Shown: positions 22,552 to 32,762 of the stretch, one piece after another
Numbering within the stretch: the stretch's first letter is position 1
Layout of the letters: each line of letters starts with the position of its first letter
Assembly (NCBI RefSeq): GCF_963678635.1
Contig: NC_087067.1
Span: forward strand, 13,244,844 to 13,308,843
Source of the DNA: Symsagittifera roscoffensis
Lineage: Eukaryota > Xenacoelomorpha > Acoela > Convolutidae
DNA length: 64,000 nt
Direction: 5' to 3'
Program-made: the position numbers and the translations under genes
Notes under the pieces: model-generated
Databases searched by the model: none
The model's input: only the letters and a program-made list of their open reading frames with translations
What the model was told of the DNA's origin: nothing

Positions 22552-23883
22552 GCCTGTGGCTCAAAAGGAAATTCTAGAGTCTTGAGTCTTGAGAAGGAGG
22601 GGGCTCGAGGGTGAACTCGGATGAAATCTGGGTTCACCAAAAAGAAATTTTAACAAATGAGATATTGTTATTAATATGCTATATCTATTATATAAATCAA
22701 CATGCTGCATGACAATTTCCTGATTGAATAGGACAAAAGAAATTTTAAATTACCGGCTTAAAAAGCGAGAATTCATAGGTGCAGGTGTGTGCAGATTTTG
22801 ATTGCTGTTTAGCGATAGTGTGAGAATTTTATATGGTTGTGAATTTTGGAAGGTAGATAAACTTAAGTCTGCTGCAAACTTCTGTAAATGACCACTGGCA
22901 CTGTATCTTGAGTGACACTCGGGTTTCTGGGGATTCACTGACAGAGACAGCACGCGATGAGGACATCGATCTTGAGTCCGGGGAGTATGTGCCAGTCGGT
23001 CATATCTGCAGGTTTGACCTTGAGGGACACGAAAATACGTGATTTTGGAGTGAAGTTTTAATTTTCAAAATTTCGAATGGAGCCTGTCATGCTCAGTTTT
23101 CTCGCACCAACTGATAACACAAAGTGAAAAATCAGAACGACTGAATTTGCAATTGCGGGAAAACACTTAAGAAAACAGCAGGAAATTGCTATTCGCAATT
23201 TCCAGATACAAAATAATACACGAGTAGAGCCGTCTTGTCCTGAAATAGGAAGAGAGATAATCACGAGAAGAGAGAATAACCATTCGAACCGAACCAGAGT
23301 GAACCTTCAACGAAACGGTGGACAACTTGAGTGTCCCAATGGTTCAGACAATAACTCCAATTCTAGAGTCAAAACTTATTTCTGTTATCAAAACTGATTA
23401 GTATTGAACTTATCTAGTTATCTTATTTAATTCTCGAGTTGCTTATCAATTTAATTACTCCCTGTGCTTGAGTGCATCAACATGTGAGTCCCTAATTTAA
23501 TTTTCTCGAGTGTGTTTTATGATTGTTATGTTGAGATAAGGCGAGTTTTAGGTTGATTCATCTGAAATGGATCAAAGTTCCACTGTCCAATAAAAAGTAA
23601 CTTAACGGATTGTTCCGACCCTGTTTTTAACGACGTTCGTGTATTTTGGGTATTTTGAGACCTAAGTATGGGAACGTTCTTATTTTCTAGAGTGGGGGGA
23701 TATTTTGGTAGTAGCCTTTAAGCTGTAACGGGTTCTAGTCTCATGTCGCAGGCGAACCGAATTGGCTCCGACCGTTCTTGAGGTAGAAAAACACAAGAGA
23801 TAGTGTCCCTGACTCTTGAGCCAATGGTTATAGGGCCTATTTTTCTTAAGCCTCATATGTGACCGAAGTAGGCGACTGTTACA
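22428..23883 (+). repeat. 3' LTR of element B
   Basis: Nearly identical to 6287-7742, ending GGCGACTGTTACA at 23883. The TATA-like box is at 22691-22697. AATAAA is present near 23589, where the 5' copy has ATTAAA. It overlaps the end of ORF3. The RLE-type fragment begins immediately afterwards, so the 3' flank and any target duplication of B are lost. Confidence 0.8.
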
Positions 23884-25610
23884 AATCTCTCATTTTCCTT
23901 TTACCGCATAGGGCTATCAGAGCGGACCTGATGACGGTAAAACTCAGGCGCTTTCTTATATAGTTCTTATTATCAGCGTGAGAGCAGCCATTCTTAGAGC
24001 AAAGTTTCTCAGCTAGAACAGTACAAAAGTGATCGGCCTCTTTCTTCACCCATTGCTCCATTAGTAGCAAAGACAAGGGGGTGAAACTGGCATGCTCCAC
24101 TTGCTGAACCCGTTCTAGGTATGCAGATTTCTTCATCTTCTCGTGGTCGACAAGAATTGTTTTAACTGGCTTACCACGGTTCGATGGTGAGTTGATGTGG
24201 GTCACTCTGACGTCGTACATCGATTTTTGCATTGGCGTCCAGAAAGACCTGCACGCGATATCGAGACGAGCGCCTTCTTCAATGTTTCCCCGAATAGTAA
24301 TTTATTCCTCATCGGTCAGGGAAATTAGCGGAGGCTCAATGCTTACATCTTTACATAAACTATCAAGAACATCAGCAAAGAGATCCCGGACGCAGTTATG
24401 GCGCATAATCACAAAGCCACCTAGCTTACAACTTAATGAGTGGTCAATGCTGTTATTTTGTCCACATTCACACTTCGTGGCCATGTTGACAAGTGGCCAC
24501 TCATATCGCAAATTCAGACAATCTCTGATTTCGTCACGGTTAAAATAGAAACCGTGTTCTCTGGACGGCATGCAGGACAGCCAAGTTGATGTTCCCTTTG
24601 GCTGGAGCACCTCCAAGGCTCTCCTTAGAGACGGCGTGGCTTCTTGCAATATTAGATTCAATTCTGACTTAGCGTGTTCTTCGTTCCGTTTTCTGATGGC
24701 TTTGCGCTCTTCTGTGCAATGCCAGAGTGGTAGCTCGCATTTCTCGATAACAGCGCTCGTTAATCTCGTGCACAACTGTTTCGAATTCTCGTGCTCTCGT
24801 TCCGCTCGCGTAGTGGGTATGAAAACGCCTAGACCTCCTATTTTACAGGGCAAACCTAAATCTCTGCGCTCAAAGTCAGTGATAGTTCTGCCCATAATCT
24901 TTTCTAGGAAATAACGTATGTGGACCTCTAGTTTCGTTAAACCGTCGTCGATGCCGGGAATGGTGCGCATGGCGAACGAACACTTGCTCTGCATGACTTT
25001 AACATCCACAGCATAAGAAAGATGTGGTTCGCGAGTCGCCATTTTGCTTAACTTATCGATCTGTATGACCCACTCCTCAATCAGTTTCCCAACGTATTGC
25101 TGTTTAAACTGTGCCGAACCTAATGTTCCCCCGAGATATCGGTAGCCCTCCGTGGTAATGTTAACTTTTGAACTCGCGAAAAGGTCTTCAGCTACTTTCT
25201 TGGACGTTTCATCTTTTAACATCAGCCAGCACTTGTCTGGTCTCGGGTAGTATCCATATCTAGGGCCCAGTGACAACAATGACTCCCACCAGCTTTTCAC
25301 ATGTTGCAGCTTCCCGATCGAGGCGGCGTCGTCAGCAAACCATGGTTGATGGCAGACGTGGGCTTTCAGACGGTCAATCAGAGGCTTAATACTAACCGCA
25401 TAAAAAGCCATGGCAAGATTATCGCCTTGTGTCGTTCCTTCACGAGAAGTGATTTCCATTCCGTTATTAAGTATGAGGCGCGCCGGTCTTCGATAGGTGT
25501 TGATAATGTAGCGCGAAATTTTAGGGCATAGCAGCTGTATATTGTAGAGGGCCGTTTTACGATTGAGACTATTGAAGGCGTTGGTTGCATCCACAAGCTT
25601 TCACTAGAGG
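23879..25610 (-). pseudogene. RLE-type non-LTR retrotransposon reverse transcriptase/endonuclease, 5'-truncated
   Basis: Reads leftward from about 25610. The 5' end starts inside the RT at V-D-A-T-N-A-F-N-S-L (motif A). T-T-Q-G-D-N-L and the catalytic F-A-D-D (near 25325) follow, then a thumb region. After it come a Cys-His motif C-E-C...H...C near 24430-24475, the R-H-N signature, and R-L-D-I with D-V-R-V about 19 residues on (near 24200-24260). That is the order RT, zinc knuckle, restriction-like (PD-(D/E)XK) endonuclease of R2/NeSL-type elements. A single TAA (24302-24304) interrupts the frame, which resumes at once. The 5' truncation is typical of target-primed reverse transcription. Its stop codon is supplied by the B LTR end. 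Confidence 0.8.
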
Positions 25611-25904
25611 TTCAATAGAGAAGCCACGTTTATCTTTCAAAAAATCTGGATATCAATCTTTATTTAAAGAAAAAAGTTTGAAAACATGAAAAAGACAAAC
25701 TTCAAGCAAAAACTAACTGTGAAAAAACCCGCAACATTTAGTTCGATAGAAAAAAAAAACACAAACGATTATTTAAATTAGCGTTGAATTAGTATAGTAA
25801 CAGAGTAGAATTAAAATTAGTCCATAGTCCAATTAATTATTCAAATACACTTTAAAAATAATCAAATTATCAAAATTGGGATGAAATAAGTAAATAAATG
25901 AAAT
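25611..25904. other. AT-rich spacer, nothing recognised
   Basis: AT-rich sequence with no ORF or repeat match seen inside the window. It may be the 5' remnant of the RLE element's target or of deleted LTR. Confidence 0.4.
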
Positions 25905-26264
25905 CATCAAATGTGCCAGTCAGTCATAGTTGGACGTTTAGTCTTGATTTTGGGGTGAAATGCAATTTTTCAAAAATTCGAATTGAGCATGTCATGCTCA
26001 AGTTTCTCGCGACAACTGAAAATACAAGAAAATAAGATCAGAAGAACCGAAGTACAATAGCGGGAAAGCCGTCAAAAAATAGCGGGGGGAAACTGCTATT
26101 CGCAATTTTGAATACATAATTCGAACAAGAGTAGAGCTGTCTTATTCTTGGCAGAAGAGGGAAAGTGATAGCCAGTGGAGAAGAGCAAAATTAGAGTGGT
26201 CCAGATCCAAAACTTGTTGCTTGAGTCAAAACTTGTTTATTTCAAACTTTTTGAATTAAACTTA
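25905..26264 (+). repeat. 5' LTR of element C, left fragment, interrupted by PLE1
   Basis: Matches the C 3' LTR from about 52610 to 53030 in order. The first ~570 bases of the LTR are absent. It is cut at AAACTTA (26258-26264) by PLE1 and resumes at 30206. Confidence 0.85.
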
Positions 26265-26266
26265 AG

Positions 26267-26374
26267 GATCTTTGATCATTTTGTACGGATAGTTTAGAAT
26301 TTTTAAAACCTGAAGATGAACGAAAATGTGCGAAAACGTTTGTTTGAATTTACAATTTTAACGCATTCTCAAAA
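26267..26374 (+). repeat. PLE1 left terminal direct repeat
   Basis: 108 bases, close to the right copy at 30097-30204 with a handful of substitutions. It holds CTGAAGA (26310-26316) and a downstream GAAA in both copies, but I could not draw convincing hammerhead stems. Confidence 0.9.
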
Positions 26375-26518
26375 TATTTAGATGTAAAATTTTGAAAGCA
26401 TCACGGCGTTGAGACAATTCAAACAAGGAGACGTAATTTAAAAAAAATTTTCCCTTGTTTTAGTGGAGAAATCTTTTTAGTTGAAATTTTTTTTATATTT
26501 TACTATGTTAGAATTGAA

Positions 26519-27170
26519 ATGGTCTACATTGTAGCGGCTAGCTTCCTCTACCACAGCCTGGAACAACTTAGCAACCCGGAAAAAGAAGAATTTCTGCCCA
26601 AAATTTTGGCTATTCCGGGACTTTCTTTAAACCCGAACACCACGAACCCACAGAAGAACCTCGCAAGCCTACTCTGCAGGGCACCTCTAACAAAAAACGT
26701 CAAGTGGTGGTATGGCACAACATCATCAATAATTCTATCAACAGCCACCGCAAAAACAGTTACAGAGCTTGCACTGTAGAGGAATTGACAGAAATTCTGA
26801 AGACACTGACAAATATTAGCGCAATTGTATACTGTCAGAGAAACGGTACACCGGATATCAGGAAACAGCTGATCAGCCCGGGTATTTTTGTCATTCCTAT
26901 TACAAAGTGTCTCATTTCAAAGAGGAAGAGAAGAACGGAGCTGGTCAACGAATATCAGGCACTGCACCAGGACGTCCAGCTGGAGCTAAAGTCTTTGAGG
27001 ATTGTGTTCGAACACCAAGACAACCTGCCAGCTGTCTTGTCAAGCTTCTTTCAAAAACGAAAAAGAAATCTCAATCGAGAAGTATGGCGGAGAAAAGAAG
27101 ACTGGTGAACATAGGCGAGGCAACTATTGGTCCGACTGACGAGGAGGCTTCAACGGAGAGGGTGAGTTAA
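26519..27170 (+). pseudogene. PLE1 N-terminal region (frameshifted)
   Basis: Three overlapping frames together read as one protein segment: a start near 26519, a shift near 26690 to the frame with V-V-V-W-H-N-I-I-N-N, then a shift to the frame ending V-N-I-G-E-A near 27170. The middle is Lys/Arg-rich. I know no defined domain here. It lies upstream of the RT in the same element and its 3' end coincides with a strong 5' splice-site-like GTGAGT, so it may be a first exon. Confidence 0.5.
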
Positions 27171-27410
27171 ACTTGTGTTATTTGAGTTGCTTTGTGTCAC
27201 GTGAGGTTTATTCCTCGTGGCCTGCAAACCAATTAGCACAGTTGTACTCCCACCTCCATTCTTGATTTGGACTTTGAAAAACAAACTCATTTGGAAATTA
27301 GTCCGTGATTATGCGTCCATATATGTTGAATTTATCAACTGTCACCAACGTGTTAAATTTTTGAGATTTTGTCTATAAAACTACATTATACCCTATTTTT
27401 TGAGGTTCAG
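27162..27410 (+). other. Candidate intron in PLE1
   Basis: GTGAGT at 27162-27167 and a pyrimidine-rich CTATTTTTT tract with TTCAG ending at 27410 bound 249 bases with no ORF, between the N-terminal and RT segments. PLEs are known to retain introns. The phases on the two sides do not join cleanly in the present frames, so this is tentative. Confidence 0.35.
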
Positions 27411-28709
27411 GGTACCGGAAAATGGGGTGTTTTCGAACCAAGCGGTACACAGTTTTCAGACAAAACTTCTAAGAACGGAGATAAACAAGGCAAGGACAGG
27501 TGAGAAAAACATTGAAGTCAAACTAGAAAGGGCGAGAGGCGCAGTACAGAAGGGTGTAGATGAGAAGTTTTTGCCTTCGGTAAGTAAATATTTAAGTCTT
27601 AGGGGACAAAGACAAACAGCAACAGTCAAAGAGACCCATCAGAAGAAGCTAATGAAACTATCAGAAAGGCAAGACCGACCTCTAGGGAAGCAGGGTTCGG
27701 TAAGAGCTCTTGATGATGTTGAAATATTAAATTGGGTGCAACAATTGTTGGCATTAGGGCCGAAGCATCCCGTCAGGGATAAATTTAATCAGACACACTT
27801 TCTCGCCGACATTGACATCTTTCTTTCGGATCTCAAAAATCGTAAAATCCCCGGGGAGGCCCTTTGTGAGATCAAAGCTGTGGCAAAAGCCTATGCTAAA
27901 AGGGTGAAACAAACACCATCTGACAATGGCGTTCAGAAAGCCCGAAAGTATCTGAAGAGTAATGGATTAGTTGCGGTACCGTATGACAAAGGCGTGGGTT
28001 TTTGTGTAATGAGAAAGAACACCTACGAGAACAAGTTGTCGGATACATTAGATTCAAATCAATTCAGCAAAAGTAAAGGAGCAAGTGATGCGATTATTTT
28101 GAAGATAGAAAGAGACATCAATAAAGAGTTGTTGGCTATGAGGAAAAAAGATGAAATATGTGAGAATCTCTACACAAGGTTGAGGTCTACTGGGGGGCAG
28201 CCCGCCAGGCTTTATGGGTTGGCGAAAAAGCATAAAGTGAATACCCCATTAGGACCGGTCCTCTCCTTGCCTGGTAGCTCTTATTATAATTTGAACAAGG
28301 TTCTTGCAAAATTTTTCGAGAAAATTGAGGGCGCAAACATCGAAACCAACTCACTAGATGCGAGAAAAATCTTAGAGAGCACTAATCTTGAGCCCAATGA
28401 AAATTTGATATCTCTAGATGTTAAGAGTTTGTACACAAATGTTCCACTGAAAGAAGCAATAGACATAGCTCTGAGAAAACTGTATGAGCAAGATGAACCA
28501 CCATCAATTGCTAGGAAAACCATGAAGAGACTGTTGAACATGGCAGTTAGTCAAGTCCATTTCAAGTGCAATGAGACATGGTACGTTCAGAAAGATGGTT
28601 TGGCAATGGGGGCATCTCTTGCCGTTATTTTAGCAAATCTTTGGCTGAAGCAGTACGAAACAGCACTATCGAGGGTTATTCCCGAAATGTTTTGCCCGAG
28701 AAAGATCTT
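27403..28709 (+). pseudogene. PLE1 reverse transcriptase, fingers and palm part 1
   Basis: Open in one frame from 27403 to near 28690. It contains the PLE signatures P-Y-D-K-G-V-G-F-C-V, L-Y-G-L-A-K-K-H-K, the motif A aspartate in S-L-D-V-K-S-L-Y-T-N (Asp 28417-28419), and A-M-G-A-S-L...L-A-N-L-W. A one-base shift between about 28680 and 28698 moves the frame just before the PHD insert. PLE RTs prime directly at the chromosomal target. This domain looks intact up to the shift. Confidence 0.9.
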
Positions 28710-29414
28710 AACGGAATATGTCCCGAGTGCAATAAGAAAGTCACGTAAAGGTCAAAAGGTGTAGAATGTGAATGCTGTTTGAATTGGTATCACGCAAAAT
28801 GCGGTGATATATCAGATGATGAGTATCGAAATATAAGTGAAACCGTCTGGTACTGTAGAAAATGCATCGCAATAACTGAGAAAAATAAGTCAGTGCAACA
28901 AGCTAAGTTATTTCTCCGTTACGTTGACGATATAGTGAGAACAGTGAGGGGTGATCCTGAAAAAGTGCTACGGGCTGCAAACTTACTACATCCAAATTTA
29001 CAGTTCACAATAGAGACATCAAACACAAACGGAAATTTGGCATTTTTGGATTTACAAAATAGTATTGACAAAAGCAGGAAAATTAGCTGTGGGTGGTATC
29101 AAAAACCAACAGATACAGGTACCATACTAAATTTTAGAAGCTGCGCCCCCCTTCAGTACAAGAGAAGTGTGATTGAAGGAACTGTTCACCGGGTTTTCCG
29201 CCGTACGTCAACATGGGAAGAATATGATAAAGCTATGAAAATCAACCGTGAGCAGTGGTTAGATAACCAATATCCGGAAAGTTTGTCGTCGCGGGTTGCA
29301 TCCCATGCCCTTGAAAAGATCATCAGCGAGGGCAAAAACAAAAAGAACATGGCAGAGAAAAACAAGCCCTGTGATTATAGCGGTGATTCACCACCCATCT
29401 TGATGTTCCAGTAG
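28710..29414 (+). pseudogene. PLE1 PHD finger insert and RT catalytic YVDD part
   Basis: A C4HC3 PHD finger (28719-28865) is inserted between L-A-N-L-W and the catalytic box. Its ligands are C-P-E-C, C-E-C-C, W-Y-H-A-K-C and W-Y-C-R-K-C, with the Trp two residues before the last Cys pair as in true PHD fingers. TAA at 28746-28748 lies between the first and second Cys pairs. After the finger come F-L-R-Y-V-D-D (YVDD 28920-28931), the L-H-P-N-L-Q-F-T-I-E thumb start, and G-T-I-L-N-F-R. PHD fingers bind histone H3 tails, so a targeting role is possible but not shown. The frame ends at TAG 29412-29414 before the endonuclease. Confidence 0.85.
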
Positions 29415-29841
29415 AGGGGGAATCACAGTCAGACATAAGCAAAAAAAAGTGCGCGATATCACCAATGCGTTGATATTATTCACGACGAGGAAAATGAAAA
29501 CTTGTATGCCCTCTCTAAAATCCTCCTTTTCCAGTGAACTGAAATCAAAAGTGGTGTACAGACTTGAATGTTGTGGGTGCAAATCCATCTATGTTGGCCA
29601 GACGGTCCGACATCTCACCACACGGATTGAGGAACACCGAAAAGAGGATACCCCAGTTGGACAGCATATAAGGCAGTGTGGTGTTGAGAGTGGTAAGTCT
29701 GAGTTGAATTGGAAAATAATCGACCAGGCGTCCAGCAGCATCACGTTACTTACATTAGAGGCCCTGCACATTAGGAAAGAGAGACCGGCAATTAACACGC
29801 GCGACGAGTTTAGAACTAGGGAGCTGACACTAAGGCTATAG
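29415..29841 (+). CDS. PLE1 GIY-YIG endonuclease domain
   Basis: A C-terminal nuclease that would nick target DNA. GIY is represented by V-V-Y-R-L (about 29550) and YIG by I-Y-V-G-Q-T, with a C-C-G-C zinc-like motif between them, as in canonical Penelope/Poseidon types. R-H-L-T-T-R-I-E-E-H carries the expected Arg, and E-A-L-H-I-R-K-E-R-P the C-terminal Glu. The domain itself is uninterrupted to TAG at 29839-29841 but is in a different frame from the RT part, so a shift lies near 29415-29450. Confidence 0.85.
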
Positions 29842-30096
29842 TTCCAGAATCGAACTAATATAGTTCCAGAATCCTGGCTAAAACAACAAAATTTTGAAAC
29901 AACTCACATGTTAGCTTGCAAGTTAACGACAAAACGAAATTGTGAAAAGAAAAAGAATGAAAACTCTCAGAAATTTGTAACAAAATGTTTAAAGTTGTTA
30001 CATAAAAGTTGTTACATAATTTCAGTGATAATTGTAAAGTTTTGATTGGTTGAATTTTTCAAATTTTGAAGTAATGATGTGTATGACACTTTTTAT
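29842..30096 (+). other. PLE1 3' untranslated region
   Basis: An AT-rich stretch with a short repeat of ATAGTTCCAGAATC just after the stop (29838-29872). No ORF and no other feature seen. Confidence 0.5.
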
Positions 30097-30204
30097 GATC
30101 TTTGATCATTTTGTACGGATAGTTTAGATTTTTTAACACCTGAAGATGAACAAAAATGTGCGAAAACAATTGTTTGAATTTACAATTTTAACGCATTCTC
30201 AAAA
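30097..30204 (+). repeat. PLE1 right terminal direct repeat
   Basis: Matches 26267-26374 and is followed by the second copy of the target duplication AAACTTA (30206-30212). Confidence 0.9.
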
Positions 30205-30205
30205 C

Positions 30206-30282
30206 AAACTTAATTATCCAATCAATTCTAGAGTTGCATCATAATGTAATTACTCGATTTTAGAGGTCGTGTCGGTATGTGA
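30206..30282 (+). repeat. 5' LTR of element C, right fragment
   Basis: Matches the C 3' LTR at about 53028-53104. It then breaks off at GTATGTGAG and joins leader sequence equivalent to B ~7979, so about 370 bases of the LTR and ~240 of the leader were deleted. Confidence 0.8.
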
Positions 30283-31430
30283 GTAAAAGACGAAAAGCGA
30301 AACAAAAAGCCAAAAAATTAGAAATAGGAAGAAAAACTGTTAAAAAAACTCAATAAAGGACAGTGCCCTTGATACCAGATTAGGTGGATCAAACCTTTAT
30401 ATATATATTAAAATAGTATATCCATACTGTTTTCCAATAAGATCGATCTCCTCGATCAAATCAGCAACGTTGTACAGGTGCCCAAGTGTGGGGCGTTGTA
30501 AGGGTTTTTGGATAGCTTGCAACTTCAGCAGACCACTGGGAGACTTGACTGGAACAGGTGACCAGCCAAGTGGGAAAGTGGCTCTCAGGAAAGGGACCTG
30601 AGAGACAGAGGACACGCCAAGGAGACATCCAGCAGCGAACTAGAGCAAACAGATAAGGGTACACAGAGGTGTTCTGTTTGATCAACCGGGTATCGTTAAA
30701 GTCCACTTTCCATTATAGGAAATAAGTGTAAAATTGGATAAGCGTATACCCACTGTTTTGAGGAAACGTTTTTACTTGAAAAGAGCTTGGAAACAGGTTC
30801 TACGGACTTTCTCTCGAGAGGTTTAGCACCCATTGCGCTTAAGGGTAATTTTCGGCTTAAGTTGGGGGCCAGATAGCGGGGAGGTTAGAAGGGGGGCTGG
30901 TTAAGATAGAGGTTGGCGGTTCAAAATTGTAAAAAGGGAGGACATATTATAGTAACTTAACAATCGAACTGGTCAATTTAGTTATATTAGTAGACCCAAA
31001 GTCGTCTAGAACGATCACTCTATAGGCTCAGAACAAGAGTTGCAACGCGAGGATATCCAAATTTAAGATCGAATTAAGGTATGTAACCTGGTCGGATTGG
31101 GTAGGGGGATCGGAAATAGACAGTTTTTGGAACCCAAAAGGAGAATAACTATAAGACCGCTACTAGGGGGGAGGAGAAAACGCGTGAGAGTCAGGTACCA
31201 GACATTTTGTACGAAAGACGGCATAGGTAGCCTATGAATTCTAGGTATACTTACCTTTCTGGTTTTTGTAATTTTTATTTTTATTTGAATTTTCAAAATT
31301 TTTGGGCCAGATTTCGGAGACTTTTAACAAATCGGCTAAAGTTATAGACTAGCAAAAAAGTCTTAGTAAAAAAAACTTTGGTAACTTAGTAAAAAAAACT
31401 TTGGTGAACAGAATTGGGTTTTGGGGATTT
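30283..31430 (+). other. 5' leader of element C (no gene)
   Basis: Homologous to the B leader. One copy of the ~70-bp repeat at 30533, the palindrome CTCTCGAGAG at 30811-30820, CTTAAG pair near 30838-30862, and G-rich tracts. It also returns in units T2 and T3 of the tandem array. No credible ORF. Confidence 0.7.
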
Positions 31431-31514
31431 TTTTATACTAGAGCTCCAGAGGTGGTACTGGGATAGTGGATCAGTTATCGCAATACTCGACATAAGGTAC
31501 GGGGAAAATCTTCA

Positions 31515-32700
31515 ATCAGGAGAAGAAATACTTGAGCTACAAGGTTGGAAGAAGTGTAAGAGTCTTGCCGAAAAGTCCTGTGATAGCAACGGATTGTCCC
31601 AACACTTGAACGAAGGGTCCTAGGAGAGTACCAAAAAGTCCTGGGGCAGTGAAAAAGTGTCCCAACATTCGAACGAAGGGTGCTAGGAGAGTGCCGAAGG
31701 GTCCTGAGATATCAACGAATTGTCCCAACACTTGAGCGAAGGGTCCTAGGAGAGTGCCGAAGGGTCCTGGGACAGTAAAAAAAGTGTCCCAACACTCGAG
31801 CGAAGGGTGCTAGGAGTGTGCCGAAGGGTCCTGGGACAGCAAGGAACTGTCCCAACACTCGAGCGAAGGGTCATAGGTGAGTGCCAAAATTACTTGAGCT
31901 ACAAGGTTGGAAGAAGTGTAAGAGTCTTGCCGAAAAGTCCTGTGATAGCAACGGAGTGTCCCAACACTTGAACGAAGGGTCCTAGGAGAGTGCCAAAAAG
32001 TCCTGGGGCAGTGAAAAAGTGTCCCAACACTCGAACGAAGGGTGCTAGGAGAGTGCCGAAGGGTCCTGAGATATCAACGAATTGTCCCAACACTTGAGCG
32101 AAGGGTCCTAGGAGAGTGCCGAAGGGTCCTGGGACAGCAAGGAACTGTCCCAACACTCAAGCGAAGGGTCCTAAGAGAGTGCCAAAAAGTCCTGGGACAG
32201 CAAAAAAAGCGTCCAACACTCGAGCGAGGGTCCTAGGAGAGTGCCAAAAAGTCCTGGGACAGTAAAAAAGTGTCCCAACACTCGAGCGAAGGGTGCTAGG
32301 AGTGTGCCGAAGGGTCCTGGGACAGCAATGAACTGTCCCAACACTCGAGCGAAGGGTCATAGATGAGTGCCAAAAAGTCCTGGGACAGTGAAAAAGTGTC
32401 CCAACACTCGAACGAAGGGTGCTAGGAGAGTGCCGAAGGGTCCTGAGATATCAACGACTTGTCCCAACACTTGAGCGAAGGGTCCTAGGAGAGTGCCGAA
32501 GGGTCCTGGGACAGAAAAAAAATGTCCAAAAACTTGAGCGAAGGGTCCTAGGAGAGTGCCGAAGGGTCCTGGGACAGCAAGGAACTGCCCCAACACTTGA
32601 GCGAAGGGTCCTTGGAGGGTACATAAGTGTACTAGGACAGTACCAAAGTGTACCAAGATCCCATCGAAGTGCCCCAACACTAGAGCCAAGGGTCCCAGAA
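31515..32700. repeat. 63-bp hairpin minisatellite, first array (element C)
   Basis: Around 18 imperfect units, on the pattern GCGAAGGGTCCTAGGAGAGT then GCCGAAGGGTCCTGGGACAG then CAAGGAACTGTCCCAACACT. Each unit carries TGGGACAG...CTGTCCCA, an inverted pair able to form a 7-8 bp hairpin. The 63-base period (21 codons) keeps frames open on both strands; those frames are artefacts. Confidence 0.9.
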
Positions 32701-32762
32701 GAATAACAAGAAGTCCTAGGACAGTACCAAAAAATCCAAAGACGAAAGAACTCGATGAATCC

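Larger units (their letters stand above)
26265..30205 (+). mobile_element. PLE1, complete Penelope-like element with ~108-bp terminal direct repeats
   Basis: The element interrupts the C LTR and is flanked by a 7-bp target duplication AAACTTA (26258-26264 and 30206-30212). Direct terminal repeats (26267-26374 and 30097-30204) begin GATCTTTGATC and end ATTCTCAAAA, as in PLE pseudo-LTRs. It encodes an N-terminal region, RT with an inserted PHD finger, and a C-terminal GIY-YIG endonuclease. The ORF is broken by a few frameshifts and stops. Confidence 0.9.

Noticed and set aside
24192-24914. Plus-strand ORFs opposite the RLE-type element
   Set aside because: They are antisense shadows of the well-supported minus-strand RT/endonuclease frame.
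26310-26335. CTGAAGA...GAAA in both PLE1 terminal repeats as a possible hammerhead ribozyme, known from other PLEs
   Set aside because: The core words are present, but I could not pair a stem II between them or a closing stem III/I in either repeat; a covariance-model search would decide.
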